A stretch of 64,000 nucleotides of DNA from Acanthaster planci (GCF_001949145.1 NW_019091362.1:3920519-3984518), one strand, 5' to 3'. Numbered from the stretch's first letter, positions 13,598 through 28,600 are shown. A program made the numbers and translations. The notes: generated from the sequence alone by a model not told the origin.

Positions 13598-14879
13598 CCA
13601 TAATGCAAACAAACCAGACAGTGGTAGAGACATGGAAAGAGAGAGAGATAATAGGACAAAAGATCAATATACGTGTAATGAACATCACAAATTTTGGCAC
13701 TAATTATGACTAAAATTAGAAATATGAAGAAACATTTTTATATTTGACAGGAAAAAGTTCACTGAATTTGATGTATTGGTGCTTCTAAAACACTTCACTA
13801 AAACCAGAATTAGCTCTTTTTGGTATGATCATTTTTTCTCTGTCAATGTGAAACAGGTTTTGTTTGTTTTATAAAGACTCGTGATTTTTAACAAGCCTGC
13901 CACGACGAAGAGCCTGGAGGGGAACAATCTTGACTGGCAAATTGCCTTTCTTTCTAAGCTCTGCCGGAGTGCAATCCGAACAATTCCGCAGCAGATGTAC
14001 ATGTAACATATCAAGCCGGGGACATTTTAGTTACTTCCCACGCATCATGCTTCAGCTCCTGGGAACATGAATACGGGTGCTTTCATCTCATTAGGGCCAT
14101 TAGCCTGCCTGGTCGGTGGAAACAGCAACAATCCATCAAAGATGAATCTACATGAGAATGGGGAACCTGGAATGATGAGATGGGCCTAGTGCACCCACAT
14201 ACATGTAAATGTACTTTTTGAGTGTGGAAAACATCTGGGAACACAGAACTATGTATTTTCTTGTCAAAATCTTGAGCAGGAGTAACATTTTTCAAAAAAT
14301 TATTGTACACAAACTGGACTGATGCAAGTACATGTACATGCATGTAGGAGTACACATACACTGTAACGGTATGTACCCCTGTATGCACATGTACATGCAG
14401 ATGTGCACACTGACATGCTGCTTTCTATAGTTTGTTTGCACATGATTTGTTATTTGCCTGTTATGGAAAAACCCTCAATTACTGAATCACAATAGGTAAA
14501 AGACATTTCAACCACCAAAGTGCTTACATGTACAGTATGTACCCTCTGAACCTGCTATGTGACTTTTGGATTCTTGCTATTCCACCCAAGACGGGTATTT
14601 ACAAGAATATGTACATTTCAGGAATTTGGATGTGATTTTAAATGTCTACGGAACATAAAAACCCGCACACCAAAAGCAAAGTTTTTCCCGTTGTTATGTG
14701 CATGTGGTGGGATGAATGATGTACCACATGGAGCATGTAGGCTTTATACGAACTTATTCAACTGACACACCTTTAATTTTTCCATTTGCAGAGGCCTTTT
14801 GACCTTGGTTTTCTGTTAGGTCCAGTGTTTGCAGAACCTGTAAAAGTCTCTAAGATCTAACTATGTGCAAAAGTTCCCG

Positions 14880-15110
14880 CTATTGACTCACTCCTCCATG
14901 TGGCCAACCGAGAATCAATTCTCTGCGAAAGCAAATTGGGCGAGTGCCGCTAAGACACGCAAAAAGCATCCTCCGGGGAAATATGCCCTGATGCTCTTTC
15001 AGCTCATTTCTTCTCCGTTTCGCTGGTAAATTTTCTTTTTTTTTCTCCCCTGGCTTTATCAGATCAAGGGTTTAATCAGGGGTAAATTGTCTGAGCGCTG
15101 TTGGCACAAA
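14880..15110. promoter_or_regulatory. Candidate regulatory element
   Basis: Complex, CpG-retaining sequence (CCGCTAAGACACGC, CCTCCGGGG, CCGTTTCGC) without ACATGT words. It contains TTATCAGATCA and AATCAGGGG motifs. Judged only by contrast with its surroundings. Confidence 0.22.
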
Positions 15111-15978
15111 ATGAAATGAGAAACATCAGCGGGACTCTTTGCTACCGCATCATCACCCCACATTCAATTGGTACGCCCCTAAAATAGCCTTCATGTTGTA
15201 CCTTACTGCTGTCTCTAAAGGTGATGCTGAGAAAGCACAAGGGGAAGGAAACAGAGAGACGTTTTGACATGGACTTTCTCATAAAAGTGTACATACATTG
15301 TACTACAGGGATATTTTGAAAGTAAGGCTTGAGGAATAATTGTTTTAATGAACGGCGGGGGGGGGGACTCGGGGAGGAAAAAACTTCTTTATGTTCCTCA
15401 AGGTATTAAAGGACTTCAATATCATCTTTCTGATACACGATCAAAAAACTTCTAGGCAGTGCAAACCTCAAGGTATATATTTTGTCATTCAAATCCTGCA
15501 ACAATAACCTTGCCTGTCAAATCACATACATGTAGCAAAGCCTTCTATTTCAAAGATGATCACTACTCACTACACACATTGGGTCTATTACAGTGTATGA
15601 CACTTCAGGCTTGCATTGCCATTATTAATGAAGCATGGGCTTTTCCTGTCTCTATGAGAATTCCATTGCCCCAACCCTTTCTTTATTTCGATCTCCAGGA
15701 CTGAATCTACCATACACTGTACATGTTGAAGCTCAATGGCCCCACTCTAACCCTTTAATCAGTTGAAGCCAGCATGCCCACAACACTCAAGAGGTGAATT
15801 CAATACGCCGGTACCAATGAACACACACATGTACAGTACATGTATAACCCATACCCTTTCTGTTCCCATTAAAAGCAGCAGTTACACCACAAAGCATACA
15901 GGTACATATTTGTACAGATATGAACTGTGTTTTTCAGCTGCCAGCTTAATTCTGTGTTTCAAGTGTTTCAAAGTCTTC

Positions 15979-16075
15979 TACATGTGTACACATACATGTA
16001 CACATACCCGTATATGTACATGTACACATGTACTGTACAGGTGGTCCTACCAGTATAATGTGCTACTGTACACAT
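15979..16075. repeat. ACATGT-rich array
   Basis: Closely packed TACATGTG, ATACATGTACAC, TATGTACATGTACACATGTAC and related words. The array is imperfect, as if built from many short expansions rather than one clean microsatellite. Confidence 0.8.
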
Positions 16076-16999
16076 GATCTATAGTTGTTTTTCCCGTCTG
16101 AAAATGGTACAATTCCATTCACTACTGATATGCTGCTTTGCACCTGTTGTGGAGGATGTTTCTACTGTGTGGTTTAAGAAAAGAGCAAAACCGTTGGTCG
16201 GGGAAAAAAGAACTGTTTTGTTGACAAATACGAGCCATACCAAATTAGAGAGTCAGTACATTGCTGGCCCCAAAACAGTGGAGGAAATAGAATCACACAA
16301 TCATTTGATCAAGAAGTTTCTCAACAGCACGTGGCCAAAAGTCTTGCTCTGTCTTGTTGTTTAGGAATATATTACTTGGGAATGTATAGATAGAAAATAA
16401 TGTTCATGCACATGTAACTCTGCGCTTGATGAGTCTCTGTCATGAAAGAACCTAGGTCTTCCAGCTGGTTGTGCACCCCGGCTTCTGTTTTTATCGTTTC
16501 TTCTTTCGTTCTTTATTTTTAGAGAAAACATCTAATTACAGAAACTTCCAATGGAACTTTCTAGGATGCCTCCCCTTGCTTGAAATCACAGGTAGAATTA
16601 TGTTATCTACTGTTTACTGTCACAGGATTCAGAGAAGCATCAAAAAGGACCTACGTTGTGTCCTCCTTCAAACAGTGCAACCAATTACACTGTACATGTA
16701 GATTTATTCAGAAACACAGACAAAAAGTACAAGTTTACACACAGCTGGACAGATAACAAAAACAAGCAGCAGAGTTAATCACAAAATTGTAACAGAAATA
16801 AACCATGTACACTCTTCACCAACAGACACATCCATGTGTATACAATACATGTTGAGATACATTGTCCACGAACAAGTAATCTACTGAATGGCTTGTGTCA
16901 ACGGTCTTTTTTTCTCTTTTGTTTTGGCAGGGGTGACTGTATTGCATTTGCCACAAATATTTGGATAATATGACAGCCCTTTGATGAAGCTGACTACGT

Positions 17000-17240
17000 G
17001 GGTGTGTTAACTAGATGCAGCTGCGGTATGACGAGATGCAACCGTGATGTCTGCGCGCTACTGGACGTCGATATTATCGCCGTGTTCCCATGTGTTGGGT
17101 TTTACAAAGAAGATGCCTGGCATTACCGGGTCTTTATTGACTGATCCGGGCCAGAAAAGATAACCAGAGACCATCTCGGGATATTAATCTCCTTCTGGGG
17201 AGCAATATCTTTGTGCCATCACTCATAAGCACCTGGAAGA
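17000..17240. promoter_or_regulatory. Candidate regulatory element
   Basis: About a dozen CpG in the first 160 bases (TCTGCGCGCTACTGGACGTCGA and nearby; AAAGATAACC GATA site; GATATTAATC). No microsatellite and no coding frame. It resembles a conserved non-coding element, but no comparison was possible. Confidence 0.27.
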
Positions 17241-20200
17241 GATGTGTTGCAAATTATTTCCATTCACCATGATGGTGAGAGAAAGAGACAGCTAACCAAA
17301 TAAACAAACGAGGCCAAAAGATGCCGATACTAAGGCAGTGATAGATGTACCTGATGTATACTGCCTCCAACTTATGCAATAATGCATTCACAACTGCTTG
17401 GTTTACATCACAAAAGAATAAATAAAACACCTTGCAGTATAAAAACACAGAATGAAACCATCAGTGTGTGTGATGTCTTCTCTTCTGCTCAGGTGCGATG
17501 TCTTCACAGGTGCAGTACATGGTGATAAATGAATGATCCTGGGTTATTCGGGTTGCCTGACTGGGCCAAAAGTTCATGAGGACGTTAACTTCGTAACAAG
17601 AATTGGAACTGCTGAAAGCTGCAGACATCCACACACACACATATCTGGCCTATATGTAACATCCATGTACATGTACTGGTACATGTAACGCACTTGACCT
17701 CACCATTTGCCCCTACCGGTCATATTTGCAACAATATTTCTGAAATATTTACAATGGCATCGACTTTCCTTCATATCATTCAACTACCGTAAGCCACCAT
17801 GTGTTTGTACTGTATTGCGGGATACCGGTAATTCCCAAGTAACCAGGCTTGACTGGTCGGTTGCGTGGGCCAGGCCCGAGTAAGTGCAAAAAGTCACGCA
17901 AGTGTCCAATTGAACACAGTTGTGCTTACCCGAGTAAGTACAGGGAAGTAATCAAAAGCACTGTTTACAAGCAAGTCATGTAAAATTCAGCGATTCATCT
18001 GCCAAGCACACCCATCAATTTGCTCCCCCTAGCTCCTGGGCTGCCCCAACCAAGGTGTGGAGATCATCATTGTTTTGGGGGGAATACCCTTAATTGCCTT
18101 TCTCTTTTTAAAGCATCAGTAATCCACAACATGTAGTATCTGGAAGGAGGACCTTCAAATCCCTGCTTGCTTTACACCACCTTTCCATTCCAGCCTTCAG
18201 TCTTCAAGACAAGAATGAAGTTGCCCAACTTTGTGTGAAACAAGGGTTAGTTGTCAATGACAAAATCAAAAGGGGAGGAAACTGAGATCTTAATTTGATG
18301 CCGAAGTCTTGTGACAAGCTTTTTCATCCCGCTTTCCATATTTGTAATATTTTCACTGTCTCGTGTGTTTTGGAGCTTTTGTTATACTTTATTGATCTCT
18401 GCTGCCATTTTCACCACACTTGAGATTTTTCAAAAAAATTATGACTTCCAGGTACACACAGGACACAACTTGAAGAGTGTCAACACATTATGACCCAACC
18501 TGCACAATGAAGATACAGTACCTGCAGTTTCCAGCCAGTTAGTTTCCTATTTTCTGCAGTTGTCCCTAACCTCCATTTCAGATATTCTGATTACCATGTC
18601 AATTGGTGTTGTGGTTGAGTTTGTAAGAAGTCCCTCTCAGTCCTATCACCAAGTCCACTGCAAGTTACTCAGTCTCAAACTAAGTCACCAACTACACGAA
18701 TGAACTATGACAAAACAAGCCGTGTTACTGAAACCTTAGTCTTGCTGTAAGACTTGTTAAAGGTCTTGCAGTGGACACAAGTCTCAAGCCTACATTGGAT
18801 GTCGAGTAGCAGGTATCTCTCAAAAGCTGTTCAAAATTTCCTCTCAAATAAATTAAATTTCTGGCAATATAAACAAAATTATCCAATGCTGGTTGAAATC
18901 GACAGAGTTTGCAAGAATTTAACTGCTTATATCCTTAGGTTTTAATTCGGTGCTGAATTTCAGTTCAACAAGAACAAATTCTTTTTCTGCTCAAGGGGAA
19001 AGTAACTGCTCCTCACAATCTCATATTGGAAAACAAAAGTTCACTGCTATGCCATTCCAGCTGACAGGTTTTTCATGTGCTACACTGAGGTTGAATAGTT
19101 ACGATGAGGTTTACCTCTAGCTTTGCTGAAGGTTAACAGGTGTGTCGAGTTTTAAATGTAAGACAGATTTTGTTGAAAGCCAAGTGCATGATAGATATGA
19201 GGCTTGTGGGGCCAGCTTCAGAGCAACAGAGACAAATGATGGAATAATGGCCAGGCAAGACGATGGTGGGTGGGTGCATCGCATCGATAATTCCTCAGAG
19301 GAATGCTGAGTTCAGGCATGCCTACAAAGTCTGTGAGTGTTGGTGAGGAAAGAGCGCTAGGGGCGAGTGGCAGTTGAGGATACTTGGTGCGACACTGTTA
19401 TGCCATACTTTGTACACGTTGGGCATGCTGCGTTTCATCTGGCTCATGATGAATGTTGAGGAGCCGCAGAGTGGACTCTGATCCTGGCTGAAAAAGCGTT
19501 CGGAGTCAGGTCACAGAACACACAGAAAGAAGGCTAAGAGACACATTGCTGTGTACTTGATGAAGTATACGTGGGCAGACATTTATCATGGCATGTCTGA
19601 TGAAGACTCCTGGCAATTACACGTACATGCTTTTGTTAGCTGTTCATGCAGTCGATGAATGCTTACGTGCATGGAAAATTACAGAGGCCCAAAGAAAGAG
19701 GGTCTAAAACAGGACTTTTGCTGCTGAAAAAGAATATCAAGCACTGTTGACAGTAAAAGATACTTGTGCAACATCTGCCTGTATGTTGACAATACACCTT
19801 AACACAAACAAGTAAAATATTCATTTCAATAGTCAAAGATAAAGTGAGGACCAAGGTATATGTGCATTATACCTTAATTGTAATTAGATATGTAATACCT
19901 TACCTTAATTATACCTAAGTTATACCTTATACATGTACAGTAGTTATACTTGTTTAAGAGTTACTGCCTACATTATGAATGTCTTTCACTTCTTTACAGC
20001 ACTTTAACTTAAGATCATACAAGTACATGTATATGTATGTAATTACATTTCACCTACGGTACACCCAGGCAATTAACAATGGGAGAAATACATTTAGGGT
20101 TGAAAAAATCCAATAGGTGACCTTCAAAAATAGATAACATCAATCTTTTTTTCAATCTAAAACAACAAAAACCCTCTCACCCTTAACAAAACCTTGAAAC

Positions 20201-20934
20201 ATGTACACTGTAAGACCAGGTTGAGATGTGTTAAACATTCTGAGGCAGTTTTAGGGGTAAAGTGCAAGAGCATTTTTGAAGAATAATGGATTCATAGCTC
20301 AATACAATGAAAGGTTTTGGTTGGGTTGGGCACCCTGTGTGATTTGCAAACTGAACGAGTAACACTCTTCAATGCAAATTATCATTATTTTGATTTTTGA
20401 TAATGACACCAAGAAATCCTCAACTGAGCGCCCTTGGCACTGCAGCTCGCAGACCTGAAGAAACCTGTGATGAGTACACAACAAGAAGCAGTTACAGTTT
20501 TAGAGGTGGGAAGAAATCCCCAGAGGAATATTCTGGGTAAATCCTCAGAATCAGGTAGGGCCCGAAAACCCAATTGTAGAAGGTGAGGAAAGAACCACTA
20601 CACCAACCTGATCTGCCTTTAGACACATGTACTAAAGCTTGCTTCAAAGATTTAAGGGTAATAACTATAATTTTTTCAAGCCTGAGGTTTCAAACCTTAC
20701 AGAATCATTCTCAAAAAGTTGTTTGGATTGAAATCTTAGACCCTCTAACTCAACTCGCTCCAGTCAAGGAGTGTACCAGTTTTTTCAAAAATAAAGCTCC
20801 TTAAAATGACAAAAAGCCTTAGAAAGCGGCACAGGTTACTAATCCCACCCATAAGCATTTTGAGAACTGACCATGACTGGCTACAGAACCAAGAAAACTG
20901 GAGGAAACAGGTTGATCTACCCTGTGGTTAACAG

Positions 20935-21260
20935 GAGGCCAGCAGTGGTGGCACAATGACGAAGGGCCGACGATGCCTCACGGATTGCTCCCAACACCTT
21001 TCGTCAGTGTGATCATCCATTTCAATTAGCTTCATTCCAATCTGCCCAAGTCTCCAGCTAAGTTGACGGCAAATTTAACCCCAGGGCCCTGGCCAAATTA
21101 GTAAGAGTCCATATGAAACCATCAAACTTCTACGTTATACCCTCTGAGCCCATCTGATGCCAGGGGAAAGCTTGCCCTCGAGGTATGATTGCCATTTATA
21201 AGGATTATCCAACACGTAAATGGCTGCACTGCCTGTTTCCCTTGATCGCGCAATAAATGA
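20935..21260. promoter_or_regulatory. Candidate regulatory element
   Basis: A 320-base stretch of balanced, complex sequence with nine or more CpG (ACGAAGGGCCGACGATG, TTGATCGCGCAATAAAT) and TTCAATTAGC. It lacks the ACATGT words seen on both sides. Confidence 0.27.
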
Positions 21261-24200
21261 GTACATGTACTTTCCACTTTTGGAGCCAGCAAATGCCGGA
21301 TGAGTTGACATTACTTGCCATTCCTAATTATTCCATTAGAAAATTGTTCATATTTAATGAAATTTCTGAAGTTTGGTCAAGATATTTCCCTTTTATGAAC
21401 TTGTATATGTAGTTTATATAAATGTGACAGCGCAAAGACAAAAGACTAATAAAAATGATTTTAAACCATAATAGCGCTACATGTACGTGCACATTATACT
21501 CATTTTTACAATGTCGCATGTAATTAAATTCAGTTGATAATTTTTGACCCATTTTGCACACTTTTTGGCACGTACATATTCATGAAATTCAATCAGTTAA
21601 ACATTAAGATGTCCATATATTCAACCAAAAAATATAATAATAAACAGGTGTAGGCACGGAATTCAAGAAATTTCTGATTCACACTCTGGTGGTCTCCAGT
21701 GGGAATTAGCCTTCGTGTACAGGCTGATGGCATTCAAGCTATATGGCACAAAGTACACAGGACTCACTGTCTTCTATTATGTGCTCAAACCTACAATGGC
21801 TTCACCTGCAGGCTAAGACAGGATAATTCCCATGGACAATTCCCAAGCCATCTAGTGGCAAGCAGTTTTATTTTACTTCGCCACTTTTTGGCATCTGAGT
21901 GTACAATGTACACTTTGGTATATTTTTGTACATGTGCGGTGTTCATGTACGTCACTTCAATTTAACAGGTAGTGTACAAAAAAGTAACCGTGGGCATGAG
22001 GCAGAGTGTGCGCTCCACTGGGATTTCTGAAATATAACCCATGTGCTTCCTCCGCACACAATACTAACTTGTCCCACCTCATTCCAAAACATCTTTTCTA
22101 CAAATAATAAGCAAATGACACAGGCACTGCCAGGGAAGGGAGCAGAGCTCTATCGAGAGAGAAAGAGCCAATTCAAGTGCTCATCGCCAGCAAACTCACA
22201 AACCACCATTAGTGGAAGGGGGTATATTCTGGGGTATTGTTACTTTCCAATAGACCCTTTTCTCCTTTCTTTTCCATCTCTTTTCCATTTTGTTTTTTGT
22301 TTGATTTTTACGTGTAATTTGTCCATTTCCCCCCCCCCCACCCCCGAGGAAAGAAGTGCTCCCCCTAGCCAATATCCTCATGGGTGACAAATTGAGAGAT
22401 TGAGGAGACAATCCAGTACCGTTGGTACAGGTGTACTCCACACCCCCACAAATACACACAGATCTGTCAAATTATGTGTGTGTATCCCGGATGTGTGAAT
22501 AAGCACACATGTACATGGTGTGTTACCAAAGGGGGATCGCTACTTTGTAAAAAAACTTTCTCACTTGCTCAAATTAGGGGCCACATTCACATTTATGTGT
22601 ACAATAATCTTCGACGCTGCCAATGTACACTGTACATGTACTATATATCTAATCAACCAAACAACAGCACTCAGCTGTAGTCAAGTCCATCCCAAATTCT
22701 TTAACGAGTCCCCGTCGCAGGTCCTGTCAAAGGTAGCACTCAGGTGAACAATGACAAGGGAATGCTTCCTTTTTTTTCACAACTGATACAGCTTTTGACA
22801 ACTTTCAAGACTGAGTGACTTAATTTGGATGGATTTGTGATGGATTCCACCACAAACAAACCTCAATGCATGAACTGAACTTTGTGATGAGATGCACCTG
22901 TGTTTCTGGCACAACAAAGGAATAGTTTTACAAAAGTAGAGTGCTTCATAGAGCTTACAGCTACATACATGCAATGTATCACATGCAATGCATAGTCACA
23001 GAAAAAAAAGACTGTGCAGCATTGATCATGAGACTTGGGAAAAAAATAAACATCAGTGCTCACCAGAAGATGTTTTGGTACAAGTTGCTGAATTTTTGGC
23101 CCGACTGGGCCTTAGTTGGAGCTTGCGCATGTACAGTAGTTGCACTGGAACCGTAAATTGTGGATGTGCCCTCAGTTAATAATGTAAAGGGTAGCTGCAA
23201 TCAATTTGTTTTAATGTAGACCTTCAACATGCACTTTGTGCCTCAGTTGACCACAGTCAACTTTTGTATTTTACTGCCTTTTTGGTTTTATGCTAATTAG
23301 TATTTCCATATGCATGAGCAAAACTTTGATGTAGGAAAAGCTTCGTCACATTGGTGTTTACACAAAAAAGATCTGCATTTTTGTAGACCGTCCACTGGAC
23401 TGGACTCATTTTTCTCTTTGATTCATTGTTGTTCATACGAAAAGCAATAAGCAAGCATCAATCCCTTTCTCAGAAATGTTTCCAGTAAATAAATTCTGGA
23501 TTTAACATTTGAACAGGAAGCCTATGCACTGAACTATGTCCTCTACAGATGATTTCATAGCAACAGTGCCCTCGGTTGTCCAAGAAAGTATGGATTATTT
23601 CAATTGTTTAACAAAATGCATTTTCAGTGCACTGAACCAAACAGGAATGTAAACGAGTATTCATACATGTACATTGAAAAAGAATACAAAGTGGAAGAAA
23701 ACTTGTGTCTGAGACAAATTCATTGCAGTGACACTTTAAATGATTTAAAGATGGGTTTGGAGGGATGAGTTTTGCACTATTTTACAGGTTATTCTGGAAT
23801 TTCTGGTGGGAACAGACATTCAGCAACCCAGTTCAAGTGTTTTTAATTATCATTAGAAATAAATGTACATGTGATGAGAATTTTGATTGATCAGTTTATA
23901 AATTTTCCAGTATATATCACTCTCCATTCCCAAGAGGCAAAAGATGTAGTCCTCACAGAATGCATGCTAATGCTACATTAATGTCTTTCTGAATGTACAT
24001 CTATTTGGGTCATTCCAGAAATTAAGGGTCCAAAAGTGTGACATTTTTGCGTCCCTGTTACATCTGACCTTTGTTGGTTGACATGGAAATATCACCGGAA
24101 TCGATTTCAAACTCCTACTATTTGCTTGGCGGGTAATTTGCATTAATTCCTCACTCTTGGAAATTAGAAAATGTGTTCTGAACTTACAAAAATCATGTGT

Positions 24201-24630
24201 CAGATGTGACAGGGACACAAAAAAACGGACCGGTATTTTCTGGAATTACCAATTTCCATACCTTGTATGCCCACAAGTTTCAGGCCTGGTGCCCATACAG
24301 TTTAGGCCCAGTGTGCCTACGGTTCGGTCTGGTGTGCCCATGTTTTGAAAATGGTCTGTACAGATTAGATATGCCTTAAAGAATTGGACTATACTTGCAA
24401 TACATGTATGTGTCCAGCGAAAACATGAATAAAAGTTTGGCTGTGACATAATCAAGCTACAAAAACCAAAGAGCTTTCTGCAAGTTACTTATGAGTCTGG
24501 GTATAACTTTGCTTTTGTCAAACTCTATACTTTAACCTACATGTACATGTATGGAAGCATACAGAACAAGGACCACAACCAAGTATTTCTTTTTCAAAGT
24601 GCGATGTGTACAAGTATCTCATCAGGGCAA

Positions 24631-24960
24631 GATACTAACTTGCCGTGGTGAGACACTCACTTGCCACGGTGAGATACCAACTTGCCATGGTGACATAATA
24701 ACATGCCATGGCGAGGTACATGTACTAACTTGCCGTGGTGACATACGAACTTGCCGTGGTGACATACTGACTTGCCGTGGTGACATACTAACTTGCCGTG
24801 GCAACATACTGACTTGCCTTGCCATGGCAAGATACTAACTTGCTGCGGTGAGATACTGACTTGCCATGGTAAGATACTAACTTAATGCTGCGGTGTTGTA
24901 CTTACTTGCTGTGGTGAGATACTACATGTACATGTAACTTGTCATGGTGAGATACTAACT
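24631..24960. repeat. 21-bp minisatellite, about 14 copies, with ACATGT insertions
   Basis: Tandem copies of GATACTAACTTGCCGTGGTGA. Because 21 is a multiple of three, long open frames appear on both strands; they are not genes. Copy 5 carries a 6-bp insertion making TACATGTAC (24717-24725), and the last full copy carries a 12-bp insertion making TACATGTACATGTA (24923-24936). Copy 9 has a 5-bp partial duplication of TTGCC. Confidence 0.9.
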
Positions 24961-25135
24961 GAATAAGAACTACGTATTAACAGTGATACAGAACTTTCAA
25001 AATATCTTTGTTGGTTTTGGCCCTGCTACACTTTGACCGCACCATGTTCCATGCAATGGAAAACCATGGCCAGTCTTTCTTCTCCATTTGAAGCAAAACT
25101 GTTTTTATAGAGGCAATCAAAACTTATTATCAAAG

Positions 25136-25660
25136 GATACATGTACATGTACGAGTATGTTGCTTTTCACCTCTGAAATACATGTATATGTAATCTGTAA
25201 CTTGATCAATAGTCTGTGGGAAAATAGGAAAACAACATGACTTGCACCTGTACATGTACATTGTACTTATGTAAATCTGGTCCATGTACGTACATGTACA
25301 TGTATGTAGCTGCATGTACACAGCATAAATTGCATATATGTAATGAACACGTACACACCCTCAACTTTGTCTTATTAACCTGACTTGTAACCTTGATCAG
25401 AGGACATGCTTGATCCTTTGATGTGAAAAGAACTTTAGCATAAGTGGTTTCATTTCCTCTTCCTCTTTGATTTGATTGTCATGTGATCAATAATGAAAGC
25501 AAAGTATCATTTACATGTACGTGCTTGTTGCTGCAAATAAGGTACATACATGTACATATATTGCATGAAAGTGAAAGTACAGTATGTGTACGTACATGTA
25601 TACATATAGCTAATATACGGGTACATGTACATGTACCGATAACTACACACATGTATTTTC
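25136..25660. repeat. Cluster of ACATGT arrays
   Basis: Three blocks of TACATGTACATGTA-type sequence (25136-25152, about 25249-25320, 25510-25640) alternate with ordinary AT-rich DNA. The last block ends in ACATGTACCGAT, mixing the ACATGT and ACCG(G)T words. Confidence 0.8.
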
Positions 25661-28600
25661 AAACACCTAAAAAAGAGGAAATGTGTTCCCAGCATTCTCC
25701 GTGCATGTCGTCTCGGAGGCTATTTTTGCTATTTCAATTTAATTACAAGAAATGCACAAGGGTTTACTCGAACCTATCTCAGTGATATAAAGCTCAATTG
25801 GCCTTTGAGGAAGCATTAATGCATAACCTCTTAGGCATACTTAACCTGTGCTTTCCTTCTACATGTATTTTGAAAATTGTACGTTGGCCTTTTGTTATTC
25901 ATTCGAGAGTGAAATCTAAACTAACTACACTGGACCCCATTTGAGGTGTCACTGGTGCTTTGGTGTGCGGTCTCATGAATGTAAGATTTCCTCCGACGAA
26001 AAGAGAGTTATTTTCTTTCAAGTAACATGACATTCTGGTTCACTGTTTAGAGGAAAAGATCTTCTAGATCTTCAGTAGTAAGTGCATCAAGGAATTAGAA
26101 ACCTTAAAAACCATATCCTGAGCTTATGATAATTAATCTCCAGCAATCTATACACCCATACACAAGCATGGGAGGCTGCCCCTGACAGCTTAACATCAAG
26201 TGCTTCATGTACCAATTTTCATTAAACAATTAACCTACACAGATACTGGGGTATAATCCCCACAGTCTTGGCATGCAATTCTTGCTTTAAAAAAAAAAAA
26301 GAAAAAAAAAAGAGAGGCGAGCACAATCCAATCTGAAACTGGCAGACTCTATGCAGAAATAAAAACACGAAATCCTTTCACTCTGGTAATCCACTTCACC
26401 GTCAACAAGCAAAGACAAACAACCTCGCCACTGCATACTGTTACCCTGCCGTGCCACACTTCAGTGATCGTTTTCCGATAGACGAAGCTCCTCACCAGCC
26501 GCACAAGTTGACACTCGGCAGTGTCTGATTACCAATATTATCCCGTGGGGGGGGGAGGAATTCTGTAGCAGGTTGATGGCATGAACAGCGTTCAACATTC
26601 AGAGAACAATATTGTAAAAAATGGTGTTGAAACAATGTCAAGAGCTTGCAATCAGGCAGTGAGATTTCATAACAGTGCTCTGCTTCACAGTAAAGGGATA
26701 CTGTAACTCAGTCTGTGAAAAAGCTGCTCTTTGCTGGAGAGTTTTAACTTCTATATTGCTGTAACACTACCCTGGATACTGCAGTTCTTATAGCTGCAGT
26801 GTGTCAAAAAAAGCAAAATCTGTCTCAGTTGATTACATTTACAATATCAGGCATATGCAAAGGACCTTGCTGAGAGCATCTGGCAGGTACAAACTTGTAC
26901 AGTATACGCACACGCGTATCTCTCTGAATAACTGAATAACCGAAACATCATCCACCCACAGTGTACAGTCCACTGATGTACTGACATCAGAGACCGAACC
27001 TGAGACTGATTTCAATCAGTGCCCGGCCATTATTGTCACCTGGGTTCCCTAATTGAAAGCGTGAATTTATCCCGATCTGGGGCAAAGCTACTTGTGTTAA
27101 AAAAAAAAAAACAGTGCTAAGGTTATTTGTGTGTGATCTCCATACTGCATCCTCTGTACTGTACTTAAAATTTTGCCAGGTACCCTGGGGATGGAGTGAG
27201 CAGTCCAACCAGTGTGAACTATACTGGTACTGCTTGGGTTGCTTTTATATCAAAAACATTTCGGGAAGACCACTCCTATAGAACCTACATGTACAGTGAA
27301 TGTGAAACTACTTCATGTACATGTACATGTATCGTTAACAATTTTGCTGATAATATGATGCTGTAATTATTTTGAAAATTTTGATTGCTTGACCAAACAA
27401 TGCATCTGTTTTGTCATTACCTTAACGAGCGTACAAAATGTACATGTACATGTATACTGAGGGGAAGGCTAATGGCAGTCTGTGTACATGCCTGTCATAA
27501 CCTGATGACGGCATGACCATCATTATTGTCTTGGGTAGGGTACTCTTTGGGAGGTATGTGTAAACGAGGAAGAGAATGAATGTTTTGTAATTATCCCCCC
27601 CCCTTAAGAAATGAATAACCCCTAATCTACTTTCTATATTTTCTCTGAAATAATCATGGACGGCAGGTTTTAAGGCCAGTTTATGCTTGAAAGCAAAAGC
27701 GAATTTGACATCACGAGACATTCTCCTTCTCTGATTCTCGTTCTCTGACATTCTCTGATTCAGTTGCATTCAACCTTTGCAACTTTAATTTGCGGTGCAA
27801 ATTTTCGATCAGGTGTCACAAATTTACATTCAAATTCACTTTCATGCAATATGTGAACCAGCCTTGACAAATTAAAAATTGGGATCAGCGAAATGTGGCA
27901 TCATGGTGTCGACAACGTTGCAGATGGCACAATCTGAGGCATACATGATATCCTCTAGTTGTACCTTCATGAAGACACAAAAAAGTGCATAATGTGGTGG
28001 GACAATCCTTTCCTCAACGTACATGTACAGGTACCATACTAATGCACACTGTGCACAGCATGTGAGTTTTAACATGGGCGCAAGACGTCTATGGCATATA
28101 TACACATATGATCATTTATCTGTGATGCTGTATTTAAAAGTTATGGTGTCATGAGTTGTGTCATCCCATACACAACAACATAAGCTGTGAGCAAAATTCT
28201 AATAGCGCTATTCAGTGTATCCATGTATGTGTACACCAAAGTACCGGTTAATCTATGTACATGTATGCCATACCTACCAGTACAGGTTCATGCACTTCAT
28301 ACTTGGGGCAGTACATGTGAACACAGATTTACACAATATTTAAAAGTTGAAAATGCAAAGTTGTCACATGCACATGTGTGCAAATGTACATGTACATATA
28401 CTTCAAATTACAGTGCTGTGTGTGAATTTAATGTACTCATTTTCTCCTTCATGCTACAGTGACATAAAAGTTTTTATTAAGTACATTTTCTATAATAAGA
28501 AGTTACATGAGTGTACATGTTGAAAACCTAACAAACAAGGAATCTCTGTACATGTACAATCCCATACATGTACATCAGTTAACAAAAACTGTGAATCGTC

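Larger units (their letters stand above)
13600..24630. other. Gene-free stretch, presumed intron
   Basis: Mostly AT-rich unique DNA with ACATGT words (14330-14400, 15825-16080, 17660-17690), a C run (22328-22340), a decayed CAAGTC patch (18630-18790), and the three candidate regulatory segments listed separately. No exon was recognised. Confidence 0.55.

Noticed and set aside
24551-24838. Cys-rich repeat protein (TCRGDIL)n on plus and (VSMSPRQ)n on minus
   Set aside because: Artefact of the 21-bp minisatellite, which is open on both strands because the unit is divisible by three.
24631-24960. CRISPR-like array
   Set aside because: Repeats are directly tandem with no unique spacers, and the genome is eukaryotic.
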